Notes: generated from the letters alone by a model not told the origin. A stretch of DNA of 64,000 nucleotides from Marseilla massiliensis (GCF_016899955.1 NZ_JACJJL010000004.1:124001-188000), one strand, 5' to 3'; counted from the first letter of the stretch, positions 17,197 through 27,159 are shown. Numbers and translations: made by a program.

Positions 17197-17889
17197 TCAG
17201 AGCAGCTTGCGGGGTGTCTTGGCCACAAAGTCCTTGAGGTAGAACGGCACGAAGTAGGCCACGTCTTCCACCTTTCCGCCGGCCAGGCGCTTCTCGGCCA
17301 GGGGCATCATCCACTTGGCCAGCGGCGATATGCCTTCGATGAGCCTGGCGTTGGGATGGGCTATGGCGTCGATGCACTTGGCGGCGCCGTCGCCGAAGAA
17401 GTAAACCGGGTGCCGGTCGAGGTAGTCGCGGTAGGTGTCGGGCCCAACCACGTCGGCCCCCACCTCCCTCACGGGGCGCAGGGCGCGGTCGTATACTCCC
17501 GCATAGACCTCCATGCGGCGTGCGTCGATCATAGGGCAGAGCAGCGCGTCGTCCTCAATCTCGTCGTGATTGAGCAGCACCGGCACGCAAAGCAGTTCGA
17601 GCGTGGGCACCGACAGCAGGCTCACGCCGCGCCCATAGCAGATGCCCTTGGCCATCGACACGCCTATGCGCAGGCCCGTATACGACCCGGGGCCGCAACT
17701 GACGGCCACGGCGTCGAGCCCGGCTACATGGCCGTCGACAAACGTGAGGGCCTCATCCACAAACGTTCCCAACTTCACTGCGTGGTTGGGGCCGCCGAAA
17801 TCTTCGCGGCTAAACAGGCACGCGCCGTCTTCGCTGACGGCTACGGAGCATACGTTGGTGCTCGTCTCAATGTGCAATATACACGACAT
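17197..17889 (-). CDS. tsaB: tRNA threonylcarbamoyladenosine biosynthesis protein TsaB
   Basis: The 230-residue ASKHA-fold protein begins ILHIETSTNVCSVAV and has GPGSYTGLRIGVSMAKGI near residue 67, both diagnostic of TsaB. TsaB partners TsaD and TsaE in making the t6A modification on ANN-decoding tRNAs. Its own promoter lies 29-60 bp upstream, so it probably leads the tsaB-DUF4290-murA-rimM-dxr-rseP run, although gaps of 70-100 bp leave room for internal starts. Confidence 0.94.
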   Translation of the reverse strand: MSCILHIETSTNVCSVAVSEDGACLFSREDFGGPNHAVKLGTFVDEALTFVDGHVAGLDAVAVSCGPGSYTGLRIGVSMAKGICYGRGVSLLSVPTLELLCVPVLLNHDEIEDDALLCPMIDARRMEVYAGVYDRALRPVREVGADVVGPDTYRDYLDRHPVYFFGDGAAKCIDAIAHPNARLIEGISPLAKWMMPLAEKRLAGGKVEDVAYFVPFYLKDFVAKTPRKLL

Positions 17890-17917
17890 ATATGAATAAT
17901 ATAATCCTAATGAAATG

Positions 17918-17949
17918 CAAAAATACTGTTTTTTTTCGTTAAATGCAAT
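17918..17949 (-). promoter_or_regulatory. Promoter of the tsaB run
   Basis: Minus-strand ATTG (17946-17949), 20 bp, TATTTTTG (17918-17925), in a short AT-rich stretch that contrasts with the GC-rich surroundings. It predicts a leader of about 20-25 nt. Confidence 0.6.
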
Positions 17950-18604
17950 CGTTTACAAGAAATTAACGCGATACTTCGGCAGCATGGGCCCCGGCCGTGG
18001 CTGTTTGGCCGGGTGGCAACGGCATGTGGCAGCCAGCCGCATGGGGCTTAAGGGTGGCCAGAAGCGGAGGCGCAGAGGCAGCGGAAACGCCTGGCAGGCC
18101 ATGGCCGCGCGGCCCATTGCGCCACGTGACACGCCAACGGCGACGGCCGCCGGGAGGCCCGGATTCAACGCCACGCGCGGCGCAGGCGCCCTGCCACAAC
18201 ACCCATTTTTGTAAAAACAAAACCACCCATAGCCTTGGCTGCGCAATACCCTGGTTTACAACACATTGGCAAACGGGCCGAAACAGCCTGCGAAACGGGC
18301 CGGATTGCACTGCCATACGGCCTGTATGGCGGTGTGAAACAGGCCGTTCGGCAGGCCAAGGGCGCGGCGGCGGTGCGGCCGCACCGGCCGTATAAAGATT
18401 TTTCAAACGCCGGGGCCTTGCGAAAAGCAGCCCGCCCGAAGGCCTGTCGGGCCTTCACACCGGAGCCAGTGCGCCGCCCGGAGCAGGGAAACAAAATGGA
18501 GGTGCACGTCGGGAAACGGCACCTCCACCATAAACAAAGCTAACCTTGCGGCAGCACCCGGCTGCCGCAACACGTGCGTATGCCGGCCTCGGTGCCGGGC
18601 CGCG
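17950..18604. other. Gene-free stretch between tsaB and the GH36 gene
   Basis: About 655 bp of GC-rich sequence with no convincing gene; short ORFs lack family features. It holds copy 3 of the 22-bp-unit element (18244-18353). Near 18535-18570, after the last GC-rich stretch, nothing further stands out. Confidence 0.6.
18244..18353 (+). repeat. 22-bp-unit element, copy 3
   Basis: The leader (18244-18265, ACCCTGGTTTACAACAC) is very like that of copy 4. Units are 18266-18287, 18288-18309, 18310-18331 and 18332-18353. Unit 3 is itself a hairpin (GCCATAC...GTATGGC). In this copy no gene on the same strand lies directly upstream. Confidence 0.85.
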
Positions 18605-20746
18605 TCACTCGGCAGTCAGCTCGTAGACACGGCTCGACAGCTTGTTGCCTGTGAACAGCGACAGGCCGACGGTCATGAGATACGCGCCCGAATAGCTGCG
18701 GGCCTCACCCTGCGAGCCGTCGGCGCGGTTGATTTCGCGCACGCTGTAGGTGACCGAGGCGTCGAGGCCGTCGAGAACCACGTTGTAGAGCCGCTCGGCG
18801 TAGCGCGGATAGATGTCGAAAGCGAAGACCACGCCGCTGCGCCTGTCTTTTGTCACATACATGGTCGACGCATGGTTGCCGTCGTAGGGCGACACAAGGC
18901 GGTACTGGTCGCCGTCGAGTATTGCCGGCTTGAGCCTGTTGAAGTCGGCAACCGACTGCTTGCAGTATGCCAGCTCGCCGGCGCTGATGTCATGAAGGTT
19001 GATGTCAAAGCCGAGCTTTCCCATCATCGCCACGTTGACACGGAACTTGATGCCCGCATCCTTGTTCCACGACGTCACGTGGGCACACTGAACCTTAGCC
19101 GGGAACACCTGCGAATAGCCCCACTGTATGAACAGCCGCTCAACGGGGTCGGTGTTGTCGCTGGGCCACATCTCGGTGAAATACTTCAGCGCTTCGTAGT
19201 CGGTGCGGCCGCCTCCGCCCGAGCACAGCATCATGGGCAGGTCGGGATACTTGGCCTCTATGCGCTTGAGCACATTGTAAAGCCCGCGCACGTAGTCTAC
19301 ATACAGGTGGGTCTGGTCGTGCCCCTCGTAGTTGGAGTAGATGTTGGTTATGGGGCTGTTGCAGTCCCACTTGAAGTAGGCTATGCCCGGATAGCGGGTG
19401 AGCAGCCCGTCGACCACGCCGAACACGTAGTCCTGCACCTTCGGGTTGCTCATGTCGAGCACCAGCTGGTTGCGGAAGTAATACTCCTTACGGTTGGGCA
19501 GGGTTATCACCCAGTCCTTGTGCTTCTCATACAGCTCCGACTTCGGGTTCACCATCTCTGGCTCTATCCACAGCCCGAACTTCACCCCCTGGCGCCGTGC
19601 CTCGTCGGTGAGGCGGCCTATGCCGTTGGGCAGCTTGCCGGCCGTGACATCCCAGTCGCCCAGGCCCTGCGTGTCGCTATGGCGCGGATATTTGTTGCCA
19701 AACCAACCGTCGTCGAGCAAGAACATGTCGACACCCAGCTCCTTGGCGTCGGCTATGAGCCTCAGGAGCTTGTCTTCGTTGAAGTCGAAATAGGTGGCCT
19801 CCCAGTTGTTGAGCAGCGTCATGCGGTTGCCCGTGCCGTCTTTCACCCTGTACTTGCGGGCCCAGTCGTGCAGGTTGCGGCTGGCCTGGCCCGTGCCGCA
19901 CTGGCTCAGTGTGAAGATGAAGTCGGGAGTACGGAAGCTGCCGCCCTTGTCGATGCGGTACTGCGAGGCATAGGGGTTGATGCCGCCGAGCACACGCAGC
20001 GCCCCGAGGTTGTCGACCTCGAACGTGAAGCGGTAGTTGCCTGTCCATGCCAGTGTGCCCACGAGCACCTCGCCGGCCTTCTCGGTGGCCGGCGTGCCTA
20101 TAGACAGCTGGAAGAACGGCGGCGCAAACATGTCGGCACGGGCGCCGAGCTTGGTGTCTATCACCTTCTTGCCGAAGTACAGCTCTTGCGTGTGTCGGCG
20201 CACCTCGGCCGCCCAGTCGCCGTCGTATTGCGTCAGGTAATACTTAGGGGCGTAGAAGTGGAGCATGGCCGAGGCGTACTTCTCGAGCTCAATGGCCTTT
20301 TTCTCGCGGTTGAACACCTCGCTCCATGCCACAAACACGTCTTCGTCGGCGTATGCCATGAAGTGCAACGCCACCTCGTCGGCATACACCGGGTCGGCAA
20401 GCCTTATCACTGTCTCCGTTCCCCCGGGGCACGCCTTTGTCTCGTGCGACCTGTACTCAAGCAGCGTCGACGAGTTGGCGTCGGCCCGGTTGATGTGGAT
20501 GGCCGGCTCGAAATAGTCTTCCATGCCATGGGCCTGGTAGGCTTCCTTGCCCAGCGGCAGGCCGGCATAGTCTGACTTTGCCGGCAGGCGCTTGCCCAGG
20601 TAGCTCTGGTAGAGGCGCCCGTCGTCGCCAACGGTAAACACAAGACCGGTCTTTGCGGTCTCAATCACAATCTGGCTCTTGGCCCATGCCATGCCCGACA
20701 TGAGCAAGAAGCCGAACGCCAAGGTCAGTTTTCGCGTAATTTTCAT
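18605..20746 (-). CDS. GH36 alpha-galactosidase, secreted
   Basis: The 713-residue enzyme has a cleavable signal peptide (LAFGFLLMSGMAWAKS) and the domain order of GH36: N-terminal beta-sandwich, (beta/alpha)8 barrel, C-terminal beta domain. The catalytic nucleophile is the Asp of YFKWDCN (about residue 462), and the acid/base is the Asp of PSDNTD (about residue 531). LLDDGWFG, which binds galactose, is near residue 345. It should release terminal alpha-galactose from oligosaccharides or plant galactans in the periplasm. It follows the SASA esterase gene by 68 bp, so both probably belong to one transcript. I set the start at ATG 20746. Confidence 0.94.
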   Translation of the reverse strand: MKITRKLTLAFGFLLMSGMAWAKSQIVIETAKTGLVFTVGDDGRLYQSYLGKRLPAKSDYAGLPLGKEAYQAHGMEDYFEPAIHINRADANSSTLLEYRSHETKACPGGTETVIRLADPVYADEVALHFMAYADEDVFVAWSEVFNREKKAIELEKYASAMLHFYAPKYYLTQYDGDWAAEVRRHTQELYFGKKVIDTKLGARADMFAPPFFQLSIGTPATEKAGEVLVGTLAWTGNYRFTFEVDNLGALRVLGGINPYASQYRIDKGGSFRTPDFIFTLSQCGTGQASRNLHDWARKYRVKDGTGNRMTLLNNWEATYFDFNEDKLLRLIADAKELGVDMFLLDDGWFGNKYPRHSDTQGLGDWDVTAGKLPNGIGRLTDEARRQGVKFGLWIEPEMVNPKSELYEKHKDWVITLPNRKEYYFRNQLVLDMSNPKVQDYVFGVVDGLLTRYPGIAYFKWDCNSPITNIYSNYEGHDQTHLYVDYVRGLYNVLKRIEAKYPDLPMMLCSGGGGRTDYEALKYFTEMWPSDNTDPVERLFIQWGYSQVFPAKVQCAHVTSWNKDAGIKFRVNVAMMGKLGFDINLHDISAGELAYCKQSVADFNRLKPAILDGDQYRLVSPYDGNHASTMYVTKDRRSGVVFAFDIYPRYAERLYNVVLDGLDASVTYSVREINRADGSQGEARSYSGAYLMTVGLSLFTGNKLSSRVYELTAE

Positions 20747-20814
20747 ATCTTCTGGTATGTCATGAAAGTTGTTGTCAATACAGTGCTGCAGCCCGCCGGG
20801 CACCCGGCGGCCCG

Positions 20815-22770
20815 TCAGCGGGCAAACTGCGCCACGGGCAGGCCTGTCTCGCCGCGCAGGTTTCCGAGCGGATAGTCGGCCCAGTTGTACCTCACGGCCT
20901 CTATGCCACCGTCGGCCGAGAGCCTCAGCGTCCGCTTGCCTGCCACCGTCACGGCCGGCACCACCCATTGGCCGGCGGCGGTCTTCACTATGAATCCTTG
21001 CGGCCTGCTGCCGTCGACGACGATGTTGCCGTCGAACTCAAGCTCGGCACCGCCGCCGGCGTAGCGGCATGACACCGGGACGGGGGCCGTGTCTACCACC
21101 CCGCCGACACCGTACGAGCGCTTCAGCGCTATGAGCGAGAGCCTGCGGGCCACCTCCTGCTTGTTCTTGGGGTGTATGTCGGCAGAGTCGCCTATGTCGA
21201 TGGTCACGGCCATGGCGGTGTTGTCGAGCTCCAGGGCGTCGGCCTGCGCCTGGCGCAGGGCCGCCCATCCCGACTCCGGCTGCACGAGGCTGGGCTTAAG
21301 GTAGGCCGACAACTGCACGAAATAGAACGGCATGTCGGGAGAGTGGCGCATCTCGCGCCAGTCGGAAATAAGCCTGCGGAACAGCGGGGAATACTGCTCG
21401 GAGCGGCCCACGTTGGAACATCCCTGGTACCACAGCACACCTTTGACGGGCATGGTGACTATGGGGCACACCATGGCATTGTAAAGCACGGTGGGGAACG
21501 ACGACCCCGAGGGCGAGACGGGCTTGCGGGGCAGCTTGCCGAAATCGGCAAAGACCTCATACTCCCAGCCGCCTGCCAGCGACACGGTGTCGCCACCGCA
21601 CGACATGGCCACGTCGCGGGCGTCGCCGCAGATGCCGCCCTCGCCCTCATAATCGGTCACGCACACCGTCACGACGGCAGCGCCGCCCTTGACCATGCCG
21701 CCCGGTATGACGTATGAGCGCCTGACGTTGTAGCCCGAGCCCTCGGCTATCTTGACGCCGTTGAAGTAGGTCACGTCCTCGTCGTCGATGCACCCCAGGC
21801 TCAGTGTCACAGGCCGTCCGCTCCAGCCGTCGGGTATGTCCACCACCTTGCGCAAGCGCACCATGCCGTCGAACGACGGCAGCGCGCCGCTCTCCCACTG
21901 GCCCGGCACGGCCATCACGGGCAAGCCGGTGGCAATGGGTTCCGACAGCGCCGGGGCCCCGTCGGCCAGCACCCGCACACTGCCCTTGCCTCCGGAAGCC
22001 AGGGCCTGGGCCCGCCACTGCATGAGGCGGCTGTTGTATGCACTGTCTATCCGGGCGGCATCAAAGCCGCAACCGGTGAGCAACCCAAGCTCTTCGGCAA
22101 AGCCCGGCACCGTCTTCACGCCTTCGAAGCTGGTCCAGGCCTCGGCCGGCGTGCCGCCCCATGTGCAGTCGATCACACCGACATGCACTCCGAGCCTTGC
22201 CGCCATTATCCTTGCGAAAAAGTAAGCCACGGCCGAGAAGTCCTCGACAGTGGACGGGCTGCACGTGCGCCAGCCGCCCATCTCGACCCCTACATCCTCC
22301 TGCGGGGTGAAAGCCATGGTGTTGCTGATTTGCAACAGCCGCACCGACGAATTTGAGGCGGTGGCTATCTCGCGCTCGTAATCCATCACTTTGCCCCATC
22401 CTCCGAGGGGCATCTCCATGTTCGACTGCCCGGAGCACAGCCACACCTCGCCCACGAACACGTCGCGGAGCACCGTGGGCTCCCCGTCGCTCAGGCTGAC
22501 CGTGTATGGGCCGCCGGCCTTGGGCGTGGGCAACTGCAGCGAAAAGCGGCCTCCGGCCTGCGTTGCCACGGTGACGGCCTTGCCGCCCCACGATGCCCTT
22601 GCGGTTACCGAGGGCCCGTCGGCCCTGCCCTTGATAGTCCAGACACTGTTCTGTTGAACCACCATGCTGTCGGTCACGAAGTGGGGCAATGCCACTTTCG
22701 CTTCGGCATAAGTCGACGGGGCCAACAGGAACAGGGCCATCAACCACATCAACAGAGTTTTTCTCTTCAT
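20815..22770 (-). CDS. SASA/SGNH-type carbohydrate esterase (sialate O-acetylesterase family), secreted
   Basis: The 651-residue protein has a signal peptide (MKRKTLLMWLMALFLLAPSTYAEA), an N-terminal Ig-like domain, then the split SGNH hydrolase domain. The Ser block CSGQSNMEMP is near residue 115; a Gly/Asn block follows (DCTWGGTPAEAW); a late D-x-x-H candidate lies in SADIHPKNK near residue 529. A jelly-roll insertion sits in between (about 300-400). The family removes O-acetyl groups from sugars (sialic acid or hemicellulose). Next to the GH36 gene it more likely deacetylates a galactose-bearing plant glycan. The start at 22770 is preferred over the ATG 12 bp upstream. Confidence 0.9.
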   Translation of the reverse strand: MKRKTLLMWLMALFLLAPSTYAEAKVALPHFVTDSMVVQQNSVWTIKGRADGPSVTARASWGGKAVTVATQAGGRFSLQLPTPKAGGPYTVSLSDGEPTVLRDVFVGEVWLCSGQSNMEMPLGGWGKVMDYEREIATASNSSVRLLQISNTMAFTPQEDVGVEMGGWRTCSPSTVEDFSAVAYFFARIMAARLGVHVGVIDCTWGGTPAEAWTSFEGVKTVPGFAEELGLLTGCGFDAARIDSAYNSRLMQWRAQALASGGKGSVRVLADGAPALSEPIATGLPVMAVPGQWESGALPSFDGMVRLRKVVDIPDGWSGRPVTLSLGCIDDEDVTYFNGVKIAEGSGYNVRRSYVIPGGMVKGGAAVVTVCVTDYEGEGGICGDARDVAMSCGGDTVSLAGGWEYEVFADFGKLPRKPVSPSGSSFPTVLYNAMVCPIVTMPVKGVLWYQGCSNVGRSEQYSPLFRRLISDWREMRHSPDMPFYFVQLSAYLKPSLVQPESGWAALRQAQADALELDNTAMAVTIDIGDSADIHPKNKQEVARRLSLIALKRSYGVGGVVDTAPVPVSCRYAGGGAELEFDGNIVVDGSRPQGFIVKTAAGQWVVPAVTVAGKRTLRLSADGGIEAVRYNWADYPLGNLRGETGLPVAQFAR

Positions 22771-22893
22771 CGTAATATACATATTTACAGTCTTAAACAG
22801 TTATCGATACTGTCCTTAGGTTATTGGGACGGCCAACCGCCGAAACGCTGCCGCCACACGGCCGGCAACGTTACGCTCTCTGATTGGCCACGA

Positions 22894-22901
22894 CAAAGGT
22901 A
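22894..22901 (-). promoter_or_regulatory. -7 box for the esterase/GH36 pair
   Basis: TACCTTTG on the minus strand, about 124 bp upstream of the esterase start. A TTTG lies 23 bp further up, slightly more than the usual 19-21 bp. Confidence 0.5.
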
Positions 22902-23576
22902 TCCATTTATATTCAGTGGCGTGGCAAATAAATCATCAAAAAATAATATTTTTGTACCAACATGCACAAAAACACACACATACGGAACAAATAGAGAACC
23001 TTGACTCACAGCCAAGGGGTGCATAAAGCGCGAGCCACGGCACAAAAATCTCGGCCGGCACTGCCACCCATGAGGCTGCCACGGCCCATAGGCAACAGCA
23101 CGCAATGGCCAACGCTCTTGATCTGAATGTCATGGTTTGTATGTTCATATTCGAAAAAACTGTCTACGGCAACAGGCCCGGGCCGGCTGCTCACGGCAGT
23201 GGCTGCAAAGCCCGGCGGCCGCACGGCCCCCGCTTCACGTGAGGCCCTTGGCCATGGCGGGGGCGCCACGGCGGGGCGGGGGCAATTACCGCACATTATT
23301 ATATATATGGGTATTCAGGTGCAAAGTTACCACAATCATGTGTTACCGTGCCCCGGATGCGTTTCCAAAAAATGAAACATTTATGCCGAAATGGCCCGTG
23401 AGGCAGCAGCAAATGCCACGGCAAGCCTCAGGCATGGACAAAAGTGGCGAGGCCAACGATAACGACTTGTCGCCATATAGTGCCGCCGACACCCAGCAAT
23501 ACCGGCCGTACGGCACAAAAACAGTTAAAATAAATTAAGCCGGAGTCACACTTACGGTTTTTATGTGTCATATCAA

Positions 23577-23584
23577 TAACTTTG
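23577..23584 (+). promoter_or_regulatory. -7 box upstream of the GH43 gene
   Basis: TAACTTTG in an AT-rich stretch, about 173 bp upstream of the GH43 start, predicts a long leader. No clear TTTG at -33. Confidence 0.5.
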
Positions 23585-23757
23585 CACAACAATATTGCGC
23601 ACCCGGCAACATTGAGGCATGAGGGCGCCGGGCACGCATGCATTGCCTTCCGGCACGACTGGCACACAGGCTTCGACACTGCCCCATGGCCACCGACGGG
23701 AGCCGGCACCACTCGGCGGAATGCAACAAACTATAAACTAAACAACAAGACGAATCG

Positions 23758-25398
23758 ATGAGAAAGCACCTACTAAGCACATTGGCGCTGGCGGCAGCAA
23801 TGGCCTGCACAACGGTTGCCGCAGCACAGGACGCCGTTGCCGACAGCGGCAGTTTCCAACGGATAGAAAACGACCGCTTCTGGACTGCGGCCGACAACGT
23901 GCCTATTTACAGCCAGGGCGGAGGCATCTTCCGCTTCAACGACCCAAAGACGGGACAGCAGCGATACTACTGGTACGGGGTGAGATACGAGGAGGCTGAA
24001 CGCTACCGCAACGACCCCAGCGTCACGCAGACAGGCGTCACGTTCCAATCGGTGACATGCTACAGCTCGACCGACCTTGTGAACTGGCGCTTTGAGGGCG
24101 ATGTGCTCGACCGCGACGAACTGCGCGAGAACGTAGGCAACCGCTCGACATGGGTTGGCCGCATGGGAGTGGCCTACCTGAAAGACATCGGCAAGTATGC
24201 CATGTTCATACAGCACGCCGCCATGTCGTCGGAGAGCGCCGTGCTGATAGCCCTGTCCGACACTCCCACGGGGCGGTTCAAGTGGCACCGGTGGATAAGC
24301 ATGTACGACATGATAGGCACTCACAACACTGGCGACCAGACGGTTTTCACCGACGAAGACACTGGCAAGTCGTACCTTATATATTCTTACGGGCGCGGGC
24401 GAAGCCGCATCTACGTGTCTGAGATAGGCGTGCGCGGAGGTATGGTTGGCCTGCTCGACTGCCACCAGGTGTACCGGGGGGCAGGGCGCGAGGGCAACTG
24501 CATGTTCAAGTTCAGGGGCAAGTATTACATGTGCGCGTCCGACCTGTACGGCTGGGACTCGTCGCACGCCTATTATCTCGTTGCCGACGACATCTACGGC
24601 CCGTACGTACCGAAAGACAGCATGGAGGTGATGGACGGCTGCATGACCGACTATGCCCACGTGACACAGACGGGATTCTTCGTCACCGTGCGCGGAACGA
24701 AGCAGGAAACGGTGGTGTACTGCGGCGACAGGTGGGCCGACTTTGCCGGCAACGGGCTCGGCTACAACCAGTGGTGCCCGCTGTCGTTCAACGGCGACAG
24801 GCCGTTCTTCAACTCGCTGAGCGCATGGGAACTCAACGCTACGACGGGCGAATGGCGAGTGGCCAAGGGCAACAACTATGTGCTCAACGGCAGCTTCGAG
24901 GCCGACAGGCGGTCGATACCCAACCCCGTGAAGCCGAGGCAGGAGTTCCTGAGAGGATGGAAGACGGAGTTCATCAAGGGCAACAAGGTGACCATCGGCA
25001 ACCCCGACTCGCTGACACTCAACTATTTCAACACGCGCGACGACCGTCTACACGTTGTCGGCGAGAAGAGTCTCAACATCACAGACGTGGTAGACTTCGA
25101 GCGAAGGGTGAGCCAACAGATCACTGCCATGCCCTATGTCGACCTGCCCGACGGCACCTACTCGCTCACGGCAAAGGTGTGCTACGGCGGCGACTTCGAC
25201 CGCCTGGTGATGTACGCCGAGAGCGGTGCCGGCCGCGAAGCACGCAACCTGAACCGCGGCAAGCAGGGCAGATGGCAGCAGATGAGGATAAAGGAAGTGA
25301 AGGTTAGCGGCGGACGGGTGGCCGTGGGCTTCCATGCCAAAGGCAAGGCCGGCGCATACTGCCGCATCGACGACGTGGCGCTGACAAGGATAAAGTGA
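23758..25398 (+). CDS. GH43-like beta-propeller glycosidase with C-terminal carbohydrate-binding-type domain, secreted
   Basis: The 546-residue protein has a signal peptide (to about residue 23) and a five-bladed propeller of GH43 type. Recognisable blocks are GGGIFRFN...YYWYGVRYEEAE, CYSSTDLVNWRFEG and DQTVFTDEDTGKSYLIYS. The fold resembles the GH43 branch of exo-beta-1,3-galactanases, in which the usual N-terminal catalytic base Asp is absent; here too the first blade reads SQGGGI with no Asp. The C-terminal part (from about 375, NYVLNGSFEADRR) is a jelly-roll typical of carbohydrate-binding modules. It would fit removal of galactose units together with the GH36 enzyme across the gap. The exact substrate is inferred. 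Confidence 0.8.
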   Translation: MRKHLLSTLALAAAMACTTVAAAQDAVADSGSFQRIENDRFWTAADNVPIYSQGGGIFRFNDPKTGQQRYYWYGVRYEEAERYRNDPSVTQTGVTFQSVTCYSSTDLVNWRFEGDVLDRDELRENVGNRSTWVGRMGVAYLKDIGKYAMFIQHAAMSSESAVLIALSDTPTGRFKWHRWISMYDMIGTHNTGDQTVFTDEDTGKSYLIYSYGRGRSRIYVSEIGVRGGMVGLLDCHQVYRGAGREGNCMFKFRGKYYMCASDLYGWDSSHAYYLVADDIYGPYVPKDSMEVMDGCMTDYAHVTQTGFFVTVRGTKQETVVYCGDRWADFAGNGLGYNQWCPLSFNGDRPFFNSLSAWELNATTGEWRVAKGNNYVLNGSFEADRRSIPNPVKPRQEFLRGWKTEFIKGNKVTIGNPDSLTLNYFNTRDDRLHVVGEKSLNITDVVDFERRVSQQITAMPYVDLPDGTYSLTAKVCYGGDFDRLVMYAESGAGREARNLNRGKQGRWQQMRIKEVKVSGGRVAVGFHAKGKAGAYCRIDDVALTRIK

Positions 25399-25428
25399 GC
25401 GCAGGCATGGCGTGAAACGCAAGGCAAA

Positions 25429-25467
25429 AACGCCGGGAGCACCGCAACAATGGCTGCTCCCGGCGTT
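25429..25467. terminator. Strong hairpin after the GH43 gene
   Basis: A 13-bp perfect stem (AACGCCGGGAGCA and its complement) with a 13-nt loop lies 30 bp after the GH43 stop. There is no T-run on the plus side. The run of five A before it would give a T-run on the minus strand. Confidence 0.6.
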
Positions 25468-25493
25468 AGCCTGCCAAAAAACATCCATTTTGG

Positions 25494-25524
25494 CTTGCAC
25501 AACGCAGAAAAAACATTATCTTTG
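25494..25524 (+). promoter_or_regulatory. Promoter of yicC-gmk-nadD
   Basis: CTTG (25494-25497), 19 bp, TATCTTTG (25517-25524), 62 bp before the yicC ATG. Both boxes and the spacing fit. Confidence 0.65.
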
Positions 25525-25585
25525 CAACCGCCGGAAAAAGGACGGCAAGCACTCAACAACTTAGCAAACATAATCGCACATAAAT

Positions 25586-26461
25586 ATGATACAATCAATG
25601 ACAGGCTATGGCAAGGCTGTCGTAACCTACGGAGAAAAGAAAATAAACGTCGAGATAAAGTCGCTAAACAGCAAGGCTCTCGACCTGTCAACACGCATAG
25701 CACCGCTATATCGCGAGAAGGAAATGGAGATGCGGCAGCTCGTTGCCAAGACCCTGGAACGCGGAAAGGTTGACTTCAGCATATGGATCGAAAAGGAAGC
25801 CGGCGCCGACGCCACCCCTGTCAACTGCGCAATCGTTGAAAACTATTACCGACAGATAAAAGACCTGGCTGCAAAGACGGGCATACCAGAGCCGCAAGAC
25901 TGGTTTGCCACGCTGCTGCGCATGCCCGACGTGCTCACGAAGACAGAGCAGGAAACGCTCAGCGAAGACGAATGGCAAGCCGTGCGCGTGGCCATCGACG
26001 ACGCCTTGTGCCGCCTGACGGAGTTCCGCCAGCAGGAGGGCGTGGCGCTGCAACGCAAGTTTACGGAGAAGATTGACAACATATCGGCCTTGCTGGCGGA
26101 GATTGAGACATACGAGAAACAGCGGGTAGAGAAGATAAGGTCGCGCATAGTGGAAGGCCTGAAGTCGATACCCGAGGTGGACTACGACAAGAACAGGCTT
26201 GAGCAAGAGCTCATCTACTACATCGAGAAACTCGACATAAGCGAGGAGAAACAGCGTCTGGCCAACCACCTGAAGTACTTCCGCGAGACCATGGAAGACG
26301 GTCACGGGCAGGGAAAGAAGCTCGGCTTCATCGCACAAGAGATGGGGCGTGAGATAAACACAACGGGGTCGAAGAGCAACAACGCCGAGATGCAGAACCT
26401 GGTGGTAAAGATGAAGGACGAGCTGGAGCAGATAAAGGAGCAAGTGCTCAACGTGCTCTGA
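25586..26461 (+). CDS. yicC: YicC-family endoribonuclease-like protein
   Basis: The 291-residue protein starts MIQSMTGYGKA, the YicC hallmark, and ends with the conserved C-terminal DUF1732 block (DISEEKQRLANHLKYF, GKKLGFIAQEMGREINT, VVKMKDELEQIKEQVLNVL). The middle is rich in coiled coil. In E. coli YicC is an RNase linked to decay of the RyhB small RNA. It leads a run with gmk (86 bp) and nadD (33 bp). Confidence 0.94.
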   Translation: MIQSMTGYGKAVVTYGEKKINVEIKSLNSKALDLSTRIAPLYREKEMEMRQLVAKTLERGKVDFSIWIEKEAGADATPVNCAIVENYYRQIKDLAAKTGIPEPQDWFATLLRMPDVLTKTEQETLSEDEWQAVRVAIDDALCRLTEFRQQEGVALQRKFTEKIDNISALLAEIETYEKQRVEKIRSRIVEGLKSIPEVDYDKNRLEQELIYYIEKLDISEEKQRLANHLKYFRETMEDGHGQGKKLGFIAQEMGREINTTGSKSNNAEMQNLVVKMKDELEQIKEQVLNVL

Positions 26462-26547
26462 CCGCCGACGCGCCCCGACAAGGCAACCGTCAACCGGCAG
26501 CCGCGGTGCCGCCACCTCCCAAACGCAATAAACAATCAACCAAACCA

Positions 26548-27126
26548 ATGACAATGAAAGGCAAACTCATCATATTCTCAGCGCCAAGCGGAACAGGCAA
26601 GAGCACCATAATAAACTGGCTCATGGCCCACAAGGAGCTCCGCCTGGCCTTTTCCATATCGTGCACAAGCCGCCCGCCACGTGGCAACGAGCGCAACGGC
26701 GTGGAGTATTTCTTCCTCTCTCCCGACGAGTTCAGGCAGCGGATAGCCGCCGACGAATTCCTTGAATACGAAGAAGTCTACCAAGACCGCTTCTACGGAA
26801 CGCTCAAGTCGCAGGTAGACAGCCAGCTCGCCGGCGGCGACAACGTTGTGTTCGACGTCGACGTGAAAGGCGGCTGCAACATCAAACGGCACTATGGCGA
26901 CGAAGCGATGAGCATATTCATACAGCCGCCGTCGGTCGACGAGCTGCGCCGACGGCTGGAAAGCCGCGGCACCGACGCCCCCGAGGTGATATCGCAAAGG
27001 CTGGCCCGCGCCGAGTTTGAGCTGGGCTTTGCCAAAGAGTTTGACCGCGTGGTGGTCAACGACGACCTTGGCAAGGCCGAAAAAGAAGTGCTCGAGATTG
27101 TCAGCGCCTTCGTAAGCAAAGGCTGA
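26548..27126 (+). CDS. gmk: Guanylate kinase
   Basis: Guanylate kinase phosphorylates GMP to GDP. The P-loop SAPSGTGKST is near residue 11, the GMP-binding block SCTSRPPRGNERNGVEYFFL near 38, and the lid RLARAEFEL near 150. At 192 residues the length is normal. ATG 26548 is used; 26554 is equally possible. The gene order yicC-gmk is widely conserved. Confidence 0.97.
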   Translation: MTMKGKLIIFSAPSGTGKSTIINWLMAHKELRLAFSISCTSRPPRGNERNGVEYFFLSPDEFRQRIAADEFLEYEEVYQDRFYGTLKSQVDSQLAGGDNVVFDVDVKGGCNIKRHYGDEAMSIFIQPPSVDELRRRLESRGTDAPEVISQRLARAEFELGFAKEFDRVVVNDDLGKAEKEVLEIVSAFVSKG

Positions 27127-27159
27127 AGCAGCCAACACCTGCAAGCCCCCACAGCACCA

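Larger units (their letters stand above)
22783..23757. other. Long non-coding stretch between divergent carbohydrate-enzyme genes
   Basis: About 970 bp separate the SASA esterase (minus) and the GH43 gene (plus). It holds promoter boxes for each (22894-22901 minus; 23577-23584 plus). A short minus-strand reading at 22936-23148 looks like a signal peptide but stops early and may be a gene remnant. Nothing else is convincing. The size suggests that something has been lost or that there are long control regions. Confidence 0.55.

Noticed and set aside
17950..18604. A small gene in the gap after tsaB
   Set aside because: All frames there consist of repeat-element and GC-rich sequence with no start context, signal or family motif.
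22936..23148. Small minus-strand frame with a signal-peptide-like start
   Set aside because: It ends in Cys/Phe-rich sequence without homology or repeat in its neighbours; could be a remnant but cannot be supported as a gene.
23383..23426. Possible ninth, decayed copy of the 22-bp units (GCCGAAATGGCCCGT)
   Set aside because: Only one or two weak units, no leader and no pairing; chance match in GC-rich sequence cannot be excluded.
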